From positions 30,318 through 94,317 of the forward strand of contig CAKZON010000043.1 in NCBI GenBank assembly GCA_937136425.1: a stretch of 64,000 nt of DNA. Reading direction: 5' to 3'. The position numbers were made by a program, and so were the translations under genes. Shown in pieces: positions 36,284 through 44,824 of this stretch; the first letter of the stretch is position 1; each line of letters begins with the position of its first letter. Under the pieces are notes generated by a model that was not told where the DNA came from, made no database searches, and saw only the letters and a program-made list of their open reading frames with translations. The stretch is from an uncultured Crocinitomix sp. (GTDB lineage Bacteria > Bacteroidota > Bacteroidia > Flavobacteriales_D > Crocinitomicaceae).

Positions 36284-36744
36284 AAAATAAACTCATATTC
36301 GTTTTAATCACATTCATTAGTTTTTCTTCTTGCAATAAAGATAGGTTAGGTGGCAACAAAGAAGCTTTGGTGGGAACATGGAACTGGCAACGTACTGATA
36401 TGTCCCATTATTGCAATGGAGGGATTGAGTACGAAACATACGAGTCTGATACAGCGAATGAAACCTATAGAATAGAATTTCTAAAGGAAGGTATCATTCA
36501 GTTCTATAAAAATGACATTTTAGAAAGTGAGCATTTTATCAAATTCAATGCAATTGGAGTTCAGGAAGATGGAATTGTGCCATCACACAGACAAATAGTG
36601 TTTGAGATATTTTTGGATGGGGATGGAAGCAACAGGATTAGTGGAACAGGAACTCAAAAAGAAATGAAAATCTCAAATTATCCTTTTGAACTGGAAGAGG
36701 ATTGTCATCATTGGCTAAAAAATTATTTCAGGAAAGAATATTGA
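36280..36744 (+). CDS. Small lipocalin-like lipoprotein, paralog 3
   Basis: 154 aa with lipobox SFSSCNKDRLG. It keeps the GTWNWQR strand, the FLKEGIIQFYKND strand and a Cys near the C-terminus (EEDCHHWLKNYF), but is the most divergent of the three. Its ATG overlaps the previous stop by 4 bp. It is the last gene of the trio; the next 15 bp lead into an antisense recombinase scrap. Confidence 0.72.
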   Translation: MKNKLIFVLITFISFSSCNKDRLGGNKEALVGTWNWQRTDMSHYCNGGIEYETYESDTANETYRIEFLKEGIIQFYKNDILESEHFIKFNAIGVQEDGIVPSHRQIVFEIFLDGDGSNRISGTGTQKEMKISNYPFELEEDCHHWLKNYFRKEY

Positions 36745-36758
36745 ACCCAATAATCAAG

Positions 36759-36860
36759 CTACGCCACAACTGCATCCAGCGCATCATCTGCCTCTTTATG
36801 GATAAAGTTTGCTTGGTAGCGAATGGTGGTTTTTAAATCTGCATGGCCCTCTAAAGAAAG
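36759..36860 (-). pseudogene. C-terminal scrap of a tyrosine recombinase
   Basis: On the minus strand, in frame and ending at TAG (36759-36761), the translation reads LSLEGHADLKTTIRY, then QANFIHKEADDALDAVVA. GHADLKTTIRY is the box II region (with the catalytic Tyr) at the end of a phage-type tyrosine integrase. Upstream of about 36860 the frame breaks (TGA) and the similarity stops, so only about 33 codons survive. It is direct evidence of past site-specific integration in this region. Confidence 0.8.
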
Positions 36861-37210
36861 GTGAAAAAATTGACAATATCAAAGCATTCGAATTAGAAGG
36901 TGTTATCTTCTTAAAAGAGTCGACTTCCGTGGATGAACTTGCTGCTTTATTAGTTCATGAAGGTACTCATGCATTAGATAGCCTAGATGAGCTTTTGTTA
37001 GATTTTGATTATTTGTTTAAATCAACAGGTGAAATTATTCATCAAGGAGAAAAAATGTCAGAAATTATAAATAAGTTAGACTTAACTTATGAACAATTAA
37101 TAGAATTTCGAGCAAGAATATTTGAGCGTGAAATACAAATTTTACTTGGACAAAAACTTGATTTTGAAACAATCGGAGAACTAACAGATTTGATCGAAAA
37201 ATTATACTAA
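36809..37210 (+). CDS. Truncated toxin fragment with HEGTH motif
   Basis: The frame opens at a TTG inside the antisense recombinase scrap, so its first 15 or so codons are not genuine. From about 36855 (KKGEKIDNIKAFELEGVIFL) it reads as a real domain with LVHEGTHALD, a zinc-metallopeptidase-like HExxH variant common near the C-terminus of Rhs-type and other polymorphic toxins. The rest (YEQLIEFRARIFEREIQILL) is helical. The N-terminal carrier is missing, so it is probably an orphan toxin tip. Its stop overlaps the next ATG, the usual toxin-immunity arrangement. Confidence 0.6.
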   Translation: MLGSEWWFLNLHGPLKKGEKIDNIKAFELEGVIFLKESTSVDELAALLVHEGTHALDSLDELLLDFDYLFKSTGEIIHQGEKMSEIINKLDLTYEQLIEFRARIFEREIQILLGQKLDFETIGELTDLIEKLY

Positions 37211-37605
37211 TGAAAACAACGACAAAAGAATTAATACAGGAAATAATTGATTACCTCCCTGGAGCAAAATCAAGTAGAACGTTTAATTATCTTTCTAATG
37301 CCGATCAAGTTATGGGCGGATATTCTGAGCTTGGGCCGTATTTGAGGGATATTAAAATGTGGATGGACCCTTTTTACGATAGTATTTTAGAAACTAATAT
37401 TGATGAATTACAATTAATTGAAGAAGGGTACGATAATGGATATATATACAATAAATACATTCAAATTTTCGAATACATTCCAGAGATTGCTGATTTACTG
37501 TCGCTCAATGAAGAAACGATTACATATAATTCCGAATTAAGTCAATCGGAAATTGATGAAATTAGAACCTACTTTTTAGAGCAAACTAAACGAAGAGGCG
37601 AATAA
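37210..37605 (+). CDS. Candidate immunity protein
   Basis: 131 aa, acidic, with no signal peptide and no family I recognise. The ATG overlaps the stop of the HEGTH toxin fragment (TAATG), the classic position for a cognate immunity gene. The sequence includes YSELGPYLRDIKMWMDPFYD and a helical, acidic C-terminus (LSQSEIDEIRTYFLEQTK). Function is inferred from context only. Confidence 0.55.
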   Translation: MKTTTKELIQEIIDYLPGAKSSRTFNYLSNADQVMGGYSELGPYLRDIKMWMDPFYDSILETNIDELQLIEEGYDNGYIYNKYIQIFEYIPEIADLLSLNEETITYNSELSQSEIDEIRTYFLEQTKRRGE

Positions 37606-37663
37606 CCTTAAACATGGTAAACCAACAGCCTTACAACAATTTAAAGCAAGGCGGTTTTTTTAA
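37601..37663 (+). pseudogene. Remnant of a toxin C-terminal tip
   Basis: A short frame ending at TAA (37661-37663) reads ANNLKHGKPTALQQFKARRF plus one F. It has no start and overlaps the end of the preceding gene in another frame. It lies 20 bp before an immunity-type gene, as the last residues of a polymorphic toxin would. The reading is by eye only. Confidence 0.35.
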
Positions 37664-37683
37664 CATATAAATCCATAAACTTT

Positions 37684-38048
37684 ATGAGTCTAGTATTTAC
37701 CAAGAGTAAAAAATATGTTAACAAAGAAGAAATGTTAGAAATAGCAGAAAAATACATGGCTTTTAGTAGTCATGATCATATTGAATTAGAAGTTTATTAT
37801 GAAGCGATAATAAAAAAAGTATATGGAAATATTTATAGATATGACAGCAAAAAATACATGGAAACAGGAGTATTTAAATTTCATGTTCCAAGTGGCCCTT
37901 TCTTGGTAGAAAAAGAAACGGGTAGGATTGTTAATTTTGGTACCGCTAGATCGCTGAATTTTATATTGAAGCCTATGAAAATGGGACTTTGATACCCAGT
38001 TTGGATCGTTATTGGTATCCTGAGGATGAACGTTATAGTCATAAATGA
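37684..38048 (+). pseudogene. Frameshifted YrhB/Imm35-like immunity gene
   Basis: The intact frame stops at 37992 after 102 aa (FLVEKETGRIVNFGTARS, then an unrelated tail). If one base was lost near 37950, the sequence continues in the next frame as AEFYIEAYENGTLIPSLDRY to WYPEDERYSHK and a TGA at 38046-38048. PFLVEKETGRI...GTARS...YIEAYENG matches the pattern of YrhB/immunity-protein-35 proteins. These neutralise contact-dependent or secreted toxins. No intact toxin gene lies upstream, so it is an orphan, probably inactive, copy. Confidence 0.6.
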
Positions 38049-38193
38049 TAGCTTTATTTTTCGACTATCGCCTGAGGTCATATAATCCATATTTTTCAGT
38101 TACTCTGAGCAAATAAGCTTAATTCGTAGTGAATAAAAAACAAAGTATGTTTACATGCTGCTTTTCTTGTATGAGATAGGACAAGAAGTCTAT

Positions 38194-38238
38194 CCCGAAT
38201 GCCGCGTAGCGAAACTTCGGGGAGTGCTGCGTTGCTCC
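38194..38238. repeat. Two adjacent GC-rich hairpins (REP-like)
   Basis: CCCGAA (38194-38199) pairs with TTCGGG (38216-38221), and GGAG (38221-38224) pairs with CTCC (38235-38238). They stand out in an AT-rich 296-bp gap (38049-38344) between the immunity pseudogene and the converging regulator gene. I see no other feature in the gap. Confidence 0.4.
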
Positions 38239-38344
38239 GAATTTGTTGAGGTGTCTTCACTGCTATTAGAAAAAAATCATTTTGACAACCCTTTTAAGGC
38301 CTTCTTTCATTAGACAGCCAATAGAGAAGAATTAACGACAGCTC

Positions 38345-41300
38345 TTACTGGAAATAACTAGAAGGCTTACGTCCAAAGCGTTTTGCATACACTTTTGAAA
38401 AATAACTTGGAGTTTGGATTCCAATTGCGTAACTCACTTCAGAGACGGATAAGTAATGCCCATCTTCCAAAAATTTCCTCCCTGCATTCAGTCGAATTTC
38501 GAGAACGAGTTTTGCGGGAGTTAAACCAGTCACTCCTTTAATTTTGCGTTCAAACTGCCGTTTACTCAAAAACATTTCTTCGGCAAGGGATTGTACGTTA
38601 AACGCTTCATTCTGTAACTCTTTTTTTATGAGTTTTTCCACGTCCTTTAACCAGACGAGGTCTTTTTTTGAAATTTTTAAAGATTCTTTTGGCCCATGGG
38701 TTTTCTTTGATTCATCATTAGGAGCAACGTCACCTTGTTTTGAGATCGATTTTACCGCTTGGGTCATATCATTTTGCCACAGTTTTCTATTCTCATAATT
38801 AGCAATTAAGTTCTTTATCCGGCTTAATAATTCTGAACTTGAAAAAGGTTTAGTCAAATAATCGTCCGCTCCAATAGTAAGAGCCTGTAATTTGTCAGTT
38901 TCAGAAGCTCTTGCTGTTAGCATAATAATGGGGATATTGAATAAGGCCTCATGTGTCTTAATTTCAGAAAGCATAGTGAAACCATCCATTATGGGCATCA
39001 TAACATCTGAAATGATCAAGTCGATTTTATAGTGATCTTTTTCTAGAATATCCAGTCCTTTTTTTCCGTTATTGGCCGTTATGACCGAATAATTCGTTTT
39101 TAAGATAGATTTTATATAATCCGCCATATCCGGTGTGTCTTCTATCAAAAGTAGAATCGGTTTTGCTTCTTCTGTAAATTCGTTTTTTAGAATTATCGAT
39201 TCTTCGGAATCTAATTTTGTTATTGGTTGAGTTTTTGTAACTTGCTTGGCTATTTTTTTAGGAATTTCCAGTGTAAAGGTGCTGCCTGTTCCAAACGTGC
39301 TTTCTAGTTTAATTTCTCCATTCATTAACCGCGCTAATTCTTGCGAAAGAGCAAGGCCAATTCCCGTTCCTCCATGAGCGTTGTTATTTTCAGTTTTCGC
39401 TTGGTAAAAGCGATCGAAAACAAAGGGCAAATCGGCTGTTTTAATTCCTATTCCCTTATCTGCAACACTAAATAATAATTTATCCTGATTTTCTTCGACG
39501 CTCAATGTAATCATTCCTTCCTCTCCACAAAATTTAAAGGCATTTGAAAGCAGGTTATTGAGGATTGTTGTCAACCTAGTTGAATCAATATAGAAGTAAC
39601 TTCGCGCAGAAACAGTGTAGTTCAAATGGTATTCAATCTGATTTAACTCCGCATTGGTTTCAAAATTACTTTTAACATATCTAACAAAATCCAACAATGC
39701 AACAGACTCTTCATCCAGTGTGAGCTTGCCGGCATCCAGTTGTGATAAATCAAGAACCTCTTCAACTAAACCCAACAATTTTTCTGCGTTGCGGTCAATT
39801 ACGCTTAGGTTTTTGTTTAATTCAAACGAATCAATATCCCTGGTTCTTTTCGATTTCATCTCTTTAACCGGACCAAGTATTAAGGTTAAAGGTGTTCTTA
39901 ATTCGTGCGATATATTGGCGAAAAACTGCGTTTTCATAGCATCTAAAGACTTCAACTCTTCCGCTTGTTGGGATATTTCATGGGTTCGTTCTTTAACAAT
40001 CTTCTCTAATTCTCTTTCCCTTCGTCGGCTCGCTGCCAGACGCCACCTCATCAATATCCAAATAATCCATGCAAGACTGATGACGAGTAATGTCCAAAAC
40101 CACGAGGTGAGGTAATAAGGTCTAATGACGCTAATCCGAATCGGTTGTTCGTATTCGGACCAATGAAACCCCTCTATTTTGCACCTGAAATGCAGTGTGT
40201 AATCGCCATAGGGGAGTGCTGTTAATTTGACGATTGGCTTCTCGAGTGTTTTCCATTTTTGATGCAAGCCTTCCAATTTATAAGCATACTCCCATTCATC
40301 TGAATTTTCAAAATTCAGCAATGCAAAGGACAAGGACACCTCTTTGTCGGAGGGTAGAATTGAGATGGAATGGTTGGCTAATGCTTCAGATCGATTGGCA
40401 ACATAAACGGAATCATTGATGTTTGTTTTGAAATAATTAGTTAAAGCGATAGTGTAAGGGTTTTCCTTGGGAATAAAATCTTTTGGATGAAAGCGAATGA
40501 CTCCTTTGAGTCCACCAAAATAGAGTTGCCCTAAGCTGTCTTCATGATGTGAAATAGTATTGAATTCACGATCAGGAATACCATCATTTTCGGTGTAATG
40601 AATGACTTGTTTTGTGTTTTTGTCAAAGCGCATTAGCCCATCATCACTCGGCAACCAAACTTGATCAAATGCATCTTGATAACAGGCATAAATGAAATCA
40701 TTTCTCAGCCCGTTTTTTGTAGTGTACTGCTCAAAAGTCCCATCCAAAGGATTCCAATGAATTAACCCTCCGCCTTTACTGGCCAACCAAAAATAACCGT
40801 TTTCATCTTCTTGTAAGTGCACAATTACGTTGTGGGGCAAATAGTGCTGTTCGTCGCCTTCTTTATGAAATTGTTCAATGGTTTTACGATCTAAATCAAA
40901 AAGGAATAGACCTGCTCCTGTCGCCACCCACATTCCTTTGTCATTTTCGTAAAAATGAAAAGCACGCAGTTTTTCAGGCAATTCATATCCAGGATAACCA
41001 TTGAATTTCACAAAATCACTTTTTTCCTCATCCCAAAGTCCAATCCCTAGTGAACATCCCAACCAAAATTGTCCCAATCGATCATGATAACTTTGCAGGA
41101 CAGATAATAATTGATTATTCACCGGATACTTTTTTTCGAATTGATCTGTGGCGATATTGAACAGGTTAATTGCTTCCGCGTCGGAAACCCATAAATTTGA
41201 CGTTCCTTCCTCTAAATGAACGCCATAATAGTCTCCGAAAGGTCCATTAATTATTTCACAATCCCCATTTGGATAGGTCTTCGTCATATTGCCTCCTTTG

Positions 41301-42394
41301 GCCACGTAAACAATACCTTCTGAAGTAGTTAAAATTCCTCTAGCCGATCGGTACCAGACATGAGAAACACCTTCGCGGCTTTCGCGGTAGGATTTAAATT
41401 TGGTTGGTTTTATCCATCTCCGATATAATTCACCACGATCGTTTCCACACCACCAGCCCCCTTGTCTGTCAAAAAATAATTTTGGTTCTATAATGGGTTG
41501 AACCCATTCAACAAGCAGGTTCATGTCGAGATCATATAACTTTCCTTTTTCGTTGCTGACGAACCATATTTTATTGTCGAATAGTTCATAATCAACCGCT
41601 ACATCCTGGATGGAGTCCAAAAGTTCTATTCCATCTTGATTGCAGCATGCCAGATACATCCTGTTACGTTCACGATTTCTTAGTTCTACAAATACACGCT
41701 GTTTTTGCGACTGATAAGTAGTTGAGGCTATAAATCGGGAAAAATCAAAACCCGCGGGGAGCGAAATTTCTTGACGTTCTCCATTTTTTGAAGTAATTAC
41801 GATTGGAGTGGGGTCCGCATGTATAATGGTGTAAGCTAAACCATCAGAAGATTTAATGAGATCGTATTTCCTCCCTGTTCCTCTTGCATTTCCCCAAAAC
41901 GAGATTTTCTTTTCGTTCAATTCGTAGATAGCTAAATTGTTTGTCTGAATCCAGATACTCCCATCTGCATTCTGTATCACCTGTGCGATATTTAATAAAT
42001 CAAATGGTAATGGCCCCCCAATATATTCTGCCAGTGAGACACCCCTCTCTAATAAAGGGTCGAATACAGTTATTACCTGTTCATTTGCATCAAACCATTT
42101 AATGTGCAGCACGATCATTCCTTCAGAATCCTCGAATATTGCAGAAGAGCCTCCCGCAGGAATTCCCTCCTTACTGCCATACATCTTAAAATTTTGATTG
42201 TCGTAGCGGATTAATCCTCCTTTAGACTGCGTCAGCCAAATGAATCCATTTGCATCTTGTAGTCCGAGTGAAAAATCAATATCTTGAAATGTTTTAGGAA
42301 TATTGATTGTTTTTTTATGGACCTCATATTCTTGCCCAATTCCGAATTGCGGAATAGCTAAAAATAAAAATATGATCAGTCTTAAAAGTTTCAT
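38345..42394 (-). CDS. Hybrid two-component system regulator (HTCS)
   Basis: 1349 aa, a complete one-protein phosphorelay. A signal peptide precedes about 700 residues of periplasmic beta-propeller repeats (GFIWLTQSKGGLIRYD, GYFWLASKGGGLIHW, FDQVWLPSDDGLMRFD) and a Y_Y_Y domain (YAYKLEGLHQKW). A membrane helix lies at about 762-785. Then come HisKA with H-box FFANISHELRTPLTLILG (about 823), HATPase (GTGIGLALSQELARLMNG, about 1006), a receiver domain (phospho-acceptor in LIISDVMMPIMDGF) and a C-terminal AraC-type HTH. HTCS proteins usually control nearby glycan-use genes, but none is adjacent. The divergent lipoprotein genes from 42633 are the nearest candidate targets. Confidence 0.95.
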   Translation of the reverse strand: MKLLRLIIFLFLAIPQFGIGQEYEVHKKTINIPKTFQDIDFSLGLQDANGFIWLTQSKGGLIRYDNQNFKMYGSKEGIPAGGSSAIFEDSEGMIVLHIKWFDANEQVITVFDPLLERGVSLAEYIGGPLPFDLLNIAQVIQNADGSIWIQTNNLAIYELNEKKISFWGNARGTGRKYDLIKSSDGLAYTIIHADPTPIVITSKNGERQEISLPAGFDFSRFIASTTYQSQKQRVFVELRNRERNRMYLACCNQDGIELLDSIQDVAVDYELFDNKIWFVSNEKGKLYDLDMNLLVEWVQPIIEPKLFFDRQGGWWCGNDRGELYRRWIKPTKFKSYRESREGVSHVWYRSARGILTTSEGIVYVAKGGNMTKTYPNGDCEIINGPFGDYYGVHLEEGTSNLWVSDAEAINLFNIATDQFEKKYPVNNQLLSVLQSYHDRLGQFWLGCSLGIGLWDEEKSDFVKFNGYPGYELPEKLRAFHFYENDKGMWVATGAGLFLFDLDRKTIEQFHKEGDEQHYLPHNVIVHLQEDENGYFWLASKGGGLIHWNPLDGTFEQYTTKNGLRNDFIYACYQDAFDQVWLPSDDGLMRFDKNTKQVIHYTENDGIPDREFNTISHHEDSLGQLYFGGLKGVIRFHPKDFIPKENPYTIALTNYFKTNINDSVYVANRSEALANHSISILPSDKEVSLSFALLNFENSDEWEYAYKLEGLHQKWKTLEKPIVKLTALPYGDYTLHFRCKIEGFHWSEYEQPIRISVIRPYYLTSWFWTLLVISLAWIIWILMRWRLAASRRRERELEKIVKERTHEISQQAEELKSLDAMKTQFFANISHELRTPLTLILGPVKEMKSKRTRDIDSFELNKNLSVIDRNAEKLLGLVEEVLDLSQLDAGKLTLDEESVALLDFVRYVKSNFETNAELNQIEYHLNYTVSARSYFYIDSTRLTTILNNLLSNAFKFCGEEGMITLSVEENQDKLLFSVADKGIGIKTADLPFVFDRFYQAKTENNNAHGGTGIGLALSQELARLMNGEIKLESTFGTGSTFTLEIPKKIAKQVTKTQPITKLDSEESIILKNEFTEEAKPILLLIEDTPDMADYIKSILKTNYSVITANNGKKGLDILEKDHYKIDLIISDVMMPIMDGFTMLSEIKTHEALFNIPIIMLTARASETDKLQALTIGADDYLTKPFSSSELLSRIKNLIANYENRKLWQNDMTQAVKSISKQGDVAPNDESKKTHGPKESLKISKKDLVWLKDVEKLIKKELQNEAFNVQSLAEEMFLSKRQFERKIKGVTGLTPAKLVLEIRLNAGRKFLEDGHYLSVSEVSYAIGIQTPSYFSKVYAKRFGRKPSSYFQ

Positions 42395-42632
42395 TTTGTC
42401 TCATAGGTAATAGACAATTCTAAAAATACTTCATTTTTCACATTTCCAATTCGCATGCCGTTAAATTGTCGCAAATTTTAAGTTACATGTCGCTTTTGTT
42501 AATCGTCGTATTTGTTTACTGCACCTACATTTGACCAACCTTTTGAGCACGCTAATAGATCGTTTGGTTTTGTGCAAAAAGGAGGTTGGAATTCAATTGA
42601 AATTAAGAATTAAAACAAAGTATCAAGAAATT

Positions 42633-43070
42633 ATGAAACAAATTTTAGGAATGACATTTATTGGCGCGTTGGTCTTATTTAGCGCATGTAAAGAGCCAGG
42701 ATGTACGGATGTTTTTGCAGATAATTATAGCGCCTCTGCCGAAGAAAATGATGGGTCTTGCGTTTATGGTGTAAACCTCGTGTTTTACTTTAATGAATCA
42801 CGTGCCGAATTTTATGATGACGCCGGGGCATATTCACCAATTAAGGTAGAGGTAAATGGCACAGAAGTAGGAGAGGTCAATTGGTTTTTTCCTTTTGAAG
42901 AAGCGCCTAGTTGTGAGTCAGCCGCTGGAGTTGTGAATTATAAGCTTGAAATGTCATCAAAATTTGAAACGACAGAATTCGAATTTATTGATCAAATGGG
43001 TAATTCCATTCATTCCAGATCGGAGAGTATTGCCATTTCTGATGGAGATTGTCAAGCCATTTTATTCTAA
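42633..43070 (+). CDS. Lipoprotein with Cys-rich DGSC motif, paralog A
   Basis: 145 aa from the ATG at 42633, which yields a lipoprotein leader with Cys in LFSACKEPG; the longer frame upstream has no such leader. The N-terminal segment GCTDVFADNYSASAEENDG then SC is a Cys-bounded motif found repeatedly in Bacteroidetes secreted proteins. The rest is beta-rich (VNLVFYFNESRAEF, IKVEVNGTEVGEV). It is paralogous to the next gene, 19 bp downstream. TACATTTG at 42526-42533 may be a -7 box. It is divergent from the HTCS gene. Function unknown. Confidence 0.72.
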   Translation: MKQILGMTFIGALVLFSACKEPGCTDVFADNYSASAEENDGSCVYGVNLVFYFNESRAEFYDDAGAYSPIKVEVNGTEVGEVNWFFPFEEAPSCESAAGVVNYKLEMSSKFETTEFEFIDQMGNSIHSRSESIAISDGDCQAILF

Positions 43071-43089
43071 AAATATTTTACCTACTCAA

Positions 43090-43542
43090 ATGAAAATGAA
43101 CTTTTTTATAACGATAATTCCTACACTCCTTTTTGCCACCGTTTTTATGGGTTGCGAAAAAACCGAATTGGGTTGTACGGAAAAGTATGCAGCAAATTAT
43201 AGTGTCACAGCAACAGATAATGACGGCTCTTGCTACTACAATGACATTACATTTATTTTCTGGTTGAACGAAGAACGGGTGGATTATTACATCTCTTCGG
43301 GAGCGACATTCCCTATGGACGTAGCTGTTAATGGAGAAGTGATTGGAACCATAAACGAGGATGACGCATTTGAGACAAAGCCAGGTTGTTCAGAAGAAGG
43401 GGTAGTTAAATATACCAAAGAGATGTCAGGCAAAACGGGCTCAATTCAGTATGAGTTTATAGATGAATATGGTACCACTTATTACAGTGTTTCACGAAAC
43501 ATTGACGCGGCAGCCGGCGAATGTCAAGGACTTTTACTTTAA
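43090..43542 (+). CDS. Lipoprotein with Cys-rich DGSC motif, paralog B
   Basis: 150 aa from the ATG at 43090, giving a lipoprotein leader (VFMGCEKTEL). GCTEKYAANYSVTATDNDG-SC and the following FIFWLNEERVDYYISSGA align with paralog A, as do the terminal EFIDEYGTTYYSVSRNI and the Cys four residues from the end. A longer frame overlapping paralog A is spurious. Two genes with nearly the same layout indicate a tandem duplication; the role is unknown. Confidence 0.72.
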   Translation: MKMNFFITIIPTLLFATVFMGCEKTELGCTEKYAANYSVTATDNDGSCYYNDITFIFWLNEERVDYYISSGATFPMDVAVNGEVIGTINEDDAFETKPGCSEEGVVKYTKEMSGKTGSIQYEFIDEYGTTYYSVSRNIDAAAGECQGLLL

Positions 43543-43559
43543 ACTTTTAATAGAATACA

Positions 43560-44405
43560 ATGAGAAGCATAAAACAAATTTGTTTTTTATTAATGATCAC
43601 AGCTGTAGTTGTGTCATGTAGTAAAACGGAGACCCCTAGTAGTTTAACTGTAAATACATTGGGAGTCACAAATGATCAAGGCAATCTTGTAACTTTCAAT
43701 GCACTGGTTAGTGGAAGTAGTAGTGGAGGCTTTGTCTATGCGACAACGCCAAACCCAACAACGGAAGAATCAGAACGAGCAGTGGTTGCAAGTTTTGTAG
43801 ATACTATGACAGCGACTGCTATTGTAGAACCAAGTACAACTTATTATATCCGCGCTTATGCTTGGGAGAATAATTTTGATGTTATATATGGAAATGAAAT
43901 AACATATGAAACTGGTTTAGCGATTGGACAAGAGCATGAAGGTGGAGTAATAGCGTATTTCTTTGAAGAGGGAGATCCAGGATATATTGCGGGCGAACAG
44001 CACGGAATCATTATGGCAGAAGAGGCCCTCGGCACGGATGTCGCGTGGGGATGTGAAGGAACATCTATTTCTGAGGCAACAGGAATGGAGATTGGAACAG
44101 GTAAAAGTAACACTGAGGCTATTGTTTCCAATTGTGGCGAGGCCGACATAGCTGCTAAACTTTGTTCGGATTTGGTGCTAAACGGATATAGTGATTGGTA
44201 CTTACCTAGTCATGATGAATTAAGAGCTATTGATAGCAATGAGGAACGAATTGATGGGATATCCCATGGTTTTTATTTTAGCTCTTCCCAGTACAGTTCC
44301 AATCAGGCCTGGGCTGTATACGTTTTTCCTCCACCATCAGTAACGCTTCCAGAAGCCTACAGTAAAAGTTATGGTCAAAAAGTAATGGCAGTTCGCAATT
44401 TCTAA
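43560..44405 (+). CDS. Lipoprotein with DUF1566-like C-terminal domain
   Basis: 281 aa. A lipoprotein signal (VVVSCSKTET) precedes a beta-sandwich region of Fn3 type (STTYYIRAYAWENN). The C-terminal half matches Lcl/DUF1566-type domains: GGVIAYFFEEGDPGYI, then LNGYSDWYLPSHDELRAI, FYFSSSQYSSNQAW and KSYGQKVMAVRNF. Such domains occur in surface-exposed or adhesive proteins, some of which bind glycans. It is the third gene of a lipoprotein cluster, 17 bp after paralog B. Confidence 0.8.
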   Translation: MRSIKQICFLLMITAVVVSCSKTETPSSLTVNTLGVTNDQGNLVTFNALVSGSSSGGFVYATTPNPTTEESERAVVASFVDTMTATAIVEPSTTYYIRAYAWENNFDVIYGNEITYETGLAIGQEHEGGVIAYFFEEGDPGYIAGEQHGIIMAEEALGTDVAWGCEGTSISEATGMEIGTGKSNTEAIVSNCGEADIAAKLCSDLVLNGYSDWYLPSHDELRAIDSNEERIDGISHGFYFSSSQYSSNQAWAVYVFPPPSVTLPEAYSKSYGQKVMAVRNF

Positions 44406-44467
44406 TAAATAAAGCGCTTTCGCAAGAGTCAATTCTAGCAACTAAATGATTTACAAAAAAGATAACT

Positions 44468-44704
44468 ATGAAAAAAAATATTTTTATTCTGGCAAACGTT
44501 CTATTATTGACGGCTTCTTGCGCGAAAGATTACAATTGTGAATGTACCTATACAAATGTGGACGATCCGGATGATATTTATACGTCAGATTCACATTTTA
44601 GTCTGCCAAAAAAAGACGCTGAAGCTGGTTGTGCAAATTTAGAAGGGACATCATTTTCAGGTTCGTTGACCTATGAGAAAACATGTGAGTTGTATCCCAA
44701 ATAA
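44468..44704 (+). CDS. Small Cys-rich lipoprotein
   Basis: 78 aa. A leader ending TASCAKDY gives a likely lipoprotein. The mature part has four further cysteines (CECTYTNVD, AEAGCANLEG, YEKTCELYPK), a pattern common in tiny Bacteroidetes lipoproteins with no known function. It ends the lipoprotein cluster and is followed by repeat copy 2 and a terminator. Confidence 0.7.
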   Translation: MKKNIFILANVLLLTASCAKDYNCECTYTNVDDPDDIYTSDSHFSLPKKDAEAGCANLEGTSFSGSLTYEKTCELYPK

Positions 44705-44734
44705 ATTGTTTGGGATTTTATTTTAAAATAAACA

Positions 44735-44790
44735 CCTCTCCACATCCAACACCCTCAAAAAGTTCGATATTTGTCCGCTCGGGGCTACTA
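44735..44790 (+). repeat. Repeat copy 2 (29-bp identical core)
   Basis: The core at 44762-44790 is identical to 35039-35067, and the adjacent upstream block CTCCACATCCAACACCCTCA (from about 44737) resembles both other copies. It sits 58 nt after the stop of the small lipoprotein and directly before a strong terminator. Together with copy 1 it brackets 9.7 kb in direct orientation. Confidence 0.78.
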
Positions 44791-44793
44791 TTA

Positions 44794-44824
44794 AAACCGA
44801 TCAGATTTTCTGATCGGTTTTTTT
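44794..44824 (+). terminator. Intrinsic terminator after repeat copy 2
   Basis: Arms AAACCGATCAGA (44794-44805) and TCTGATCGGTTT (44809-44820) form a perfect 12-bp stem with a 3-nt loop, followed by a T-run. It begins 4 nt after the repeat core. The remaining stretch to 45040 shows no further feature. Confidence 0.9.

Noticed and set aside
42946..43089. N-terminal extension of lipoprotein paralog B overlapping paralog A
   Set aside because: The ATG at 43090 gives a proper lipoprotein leader; the extension is out-of-frame sequence of paralog A.
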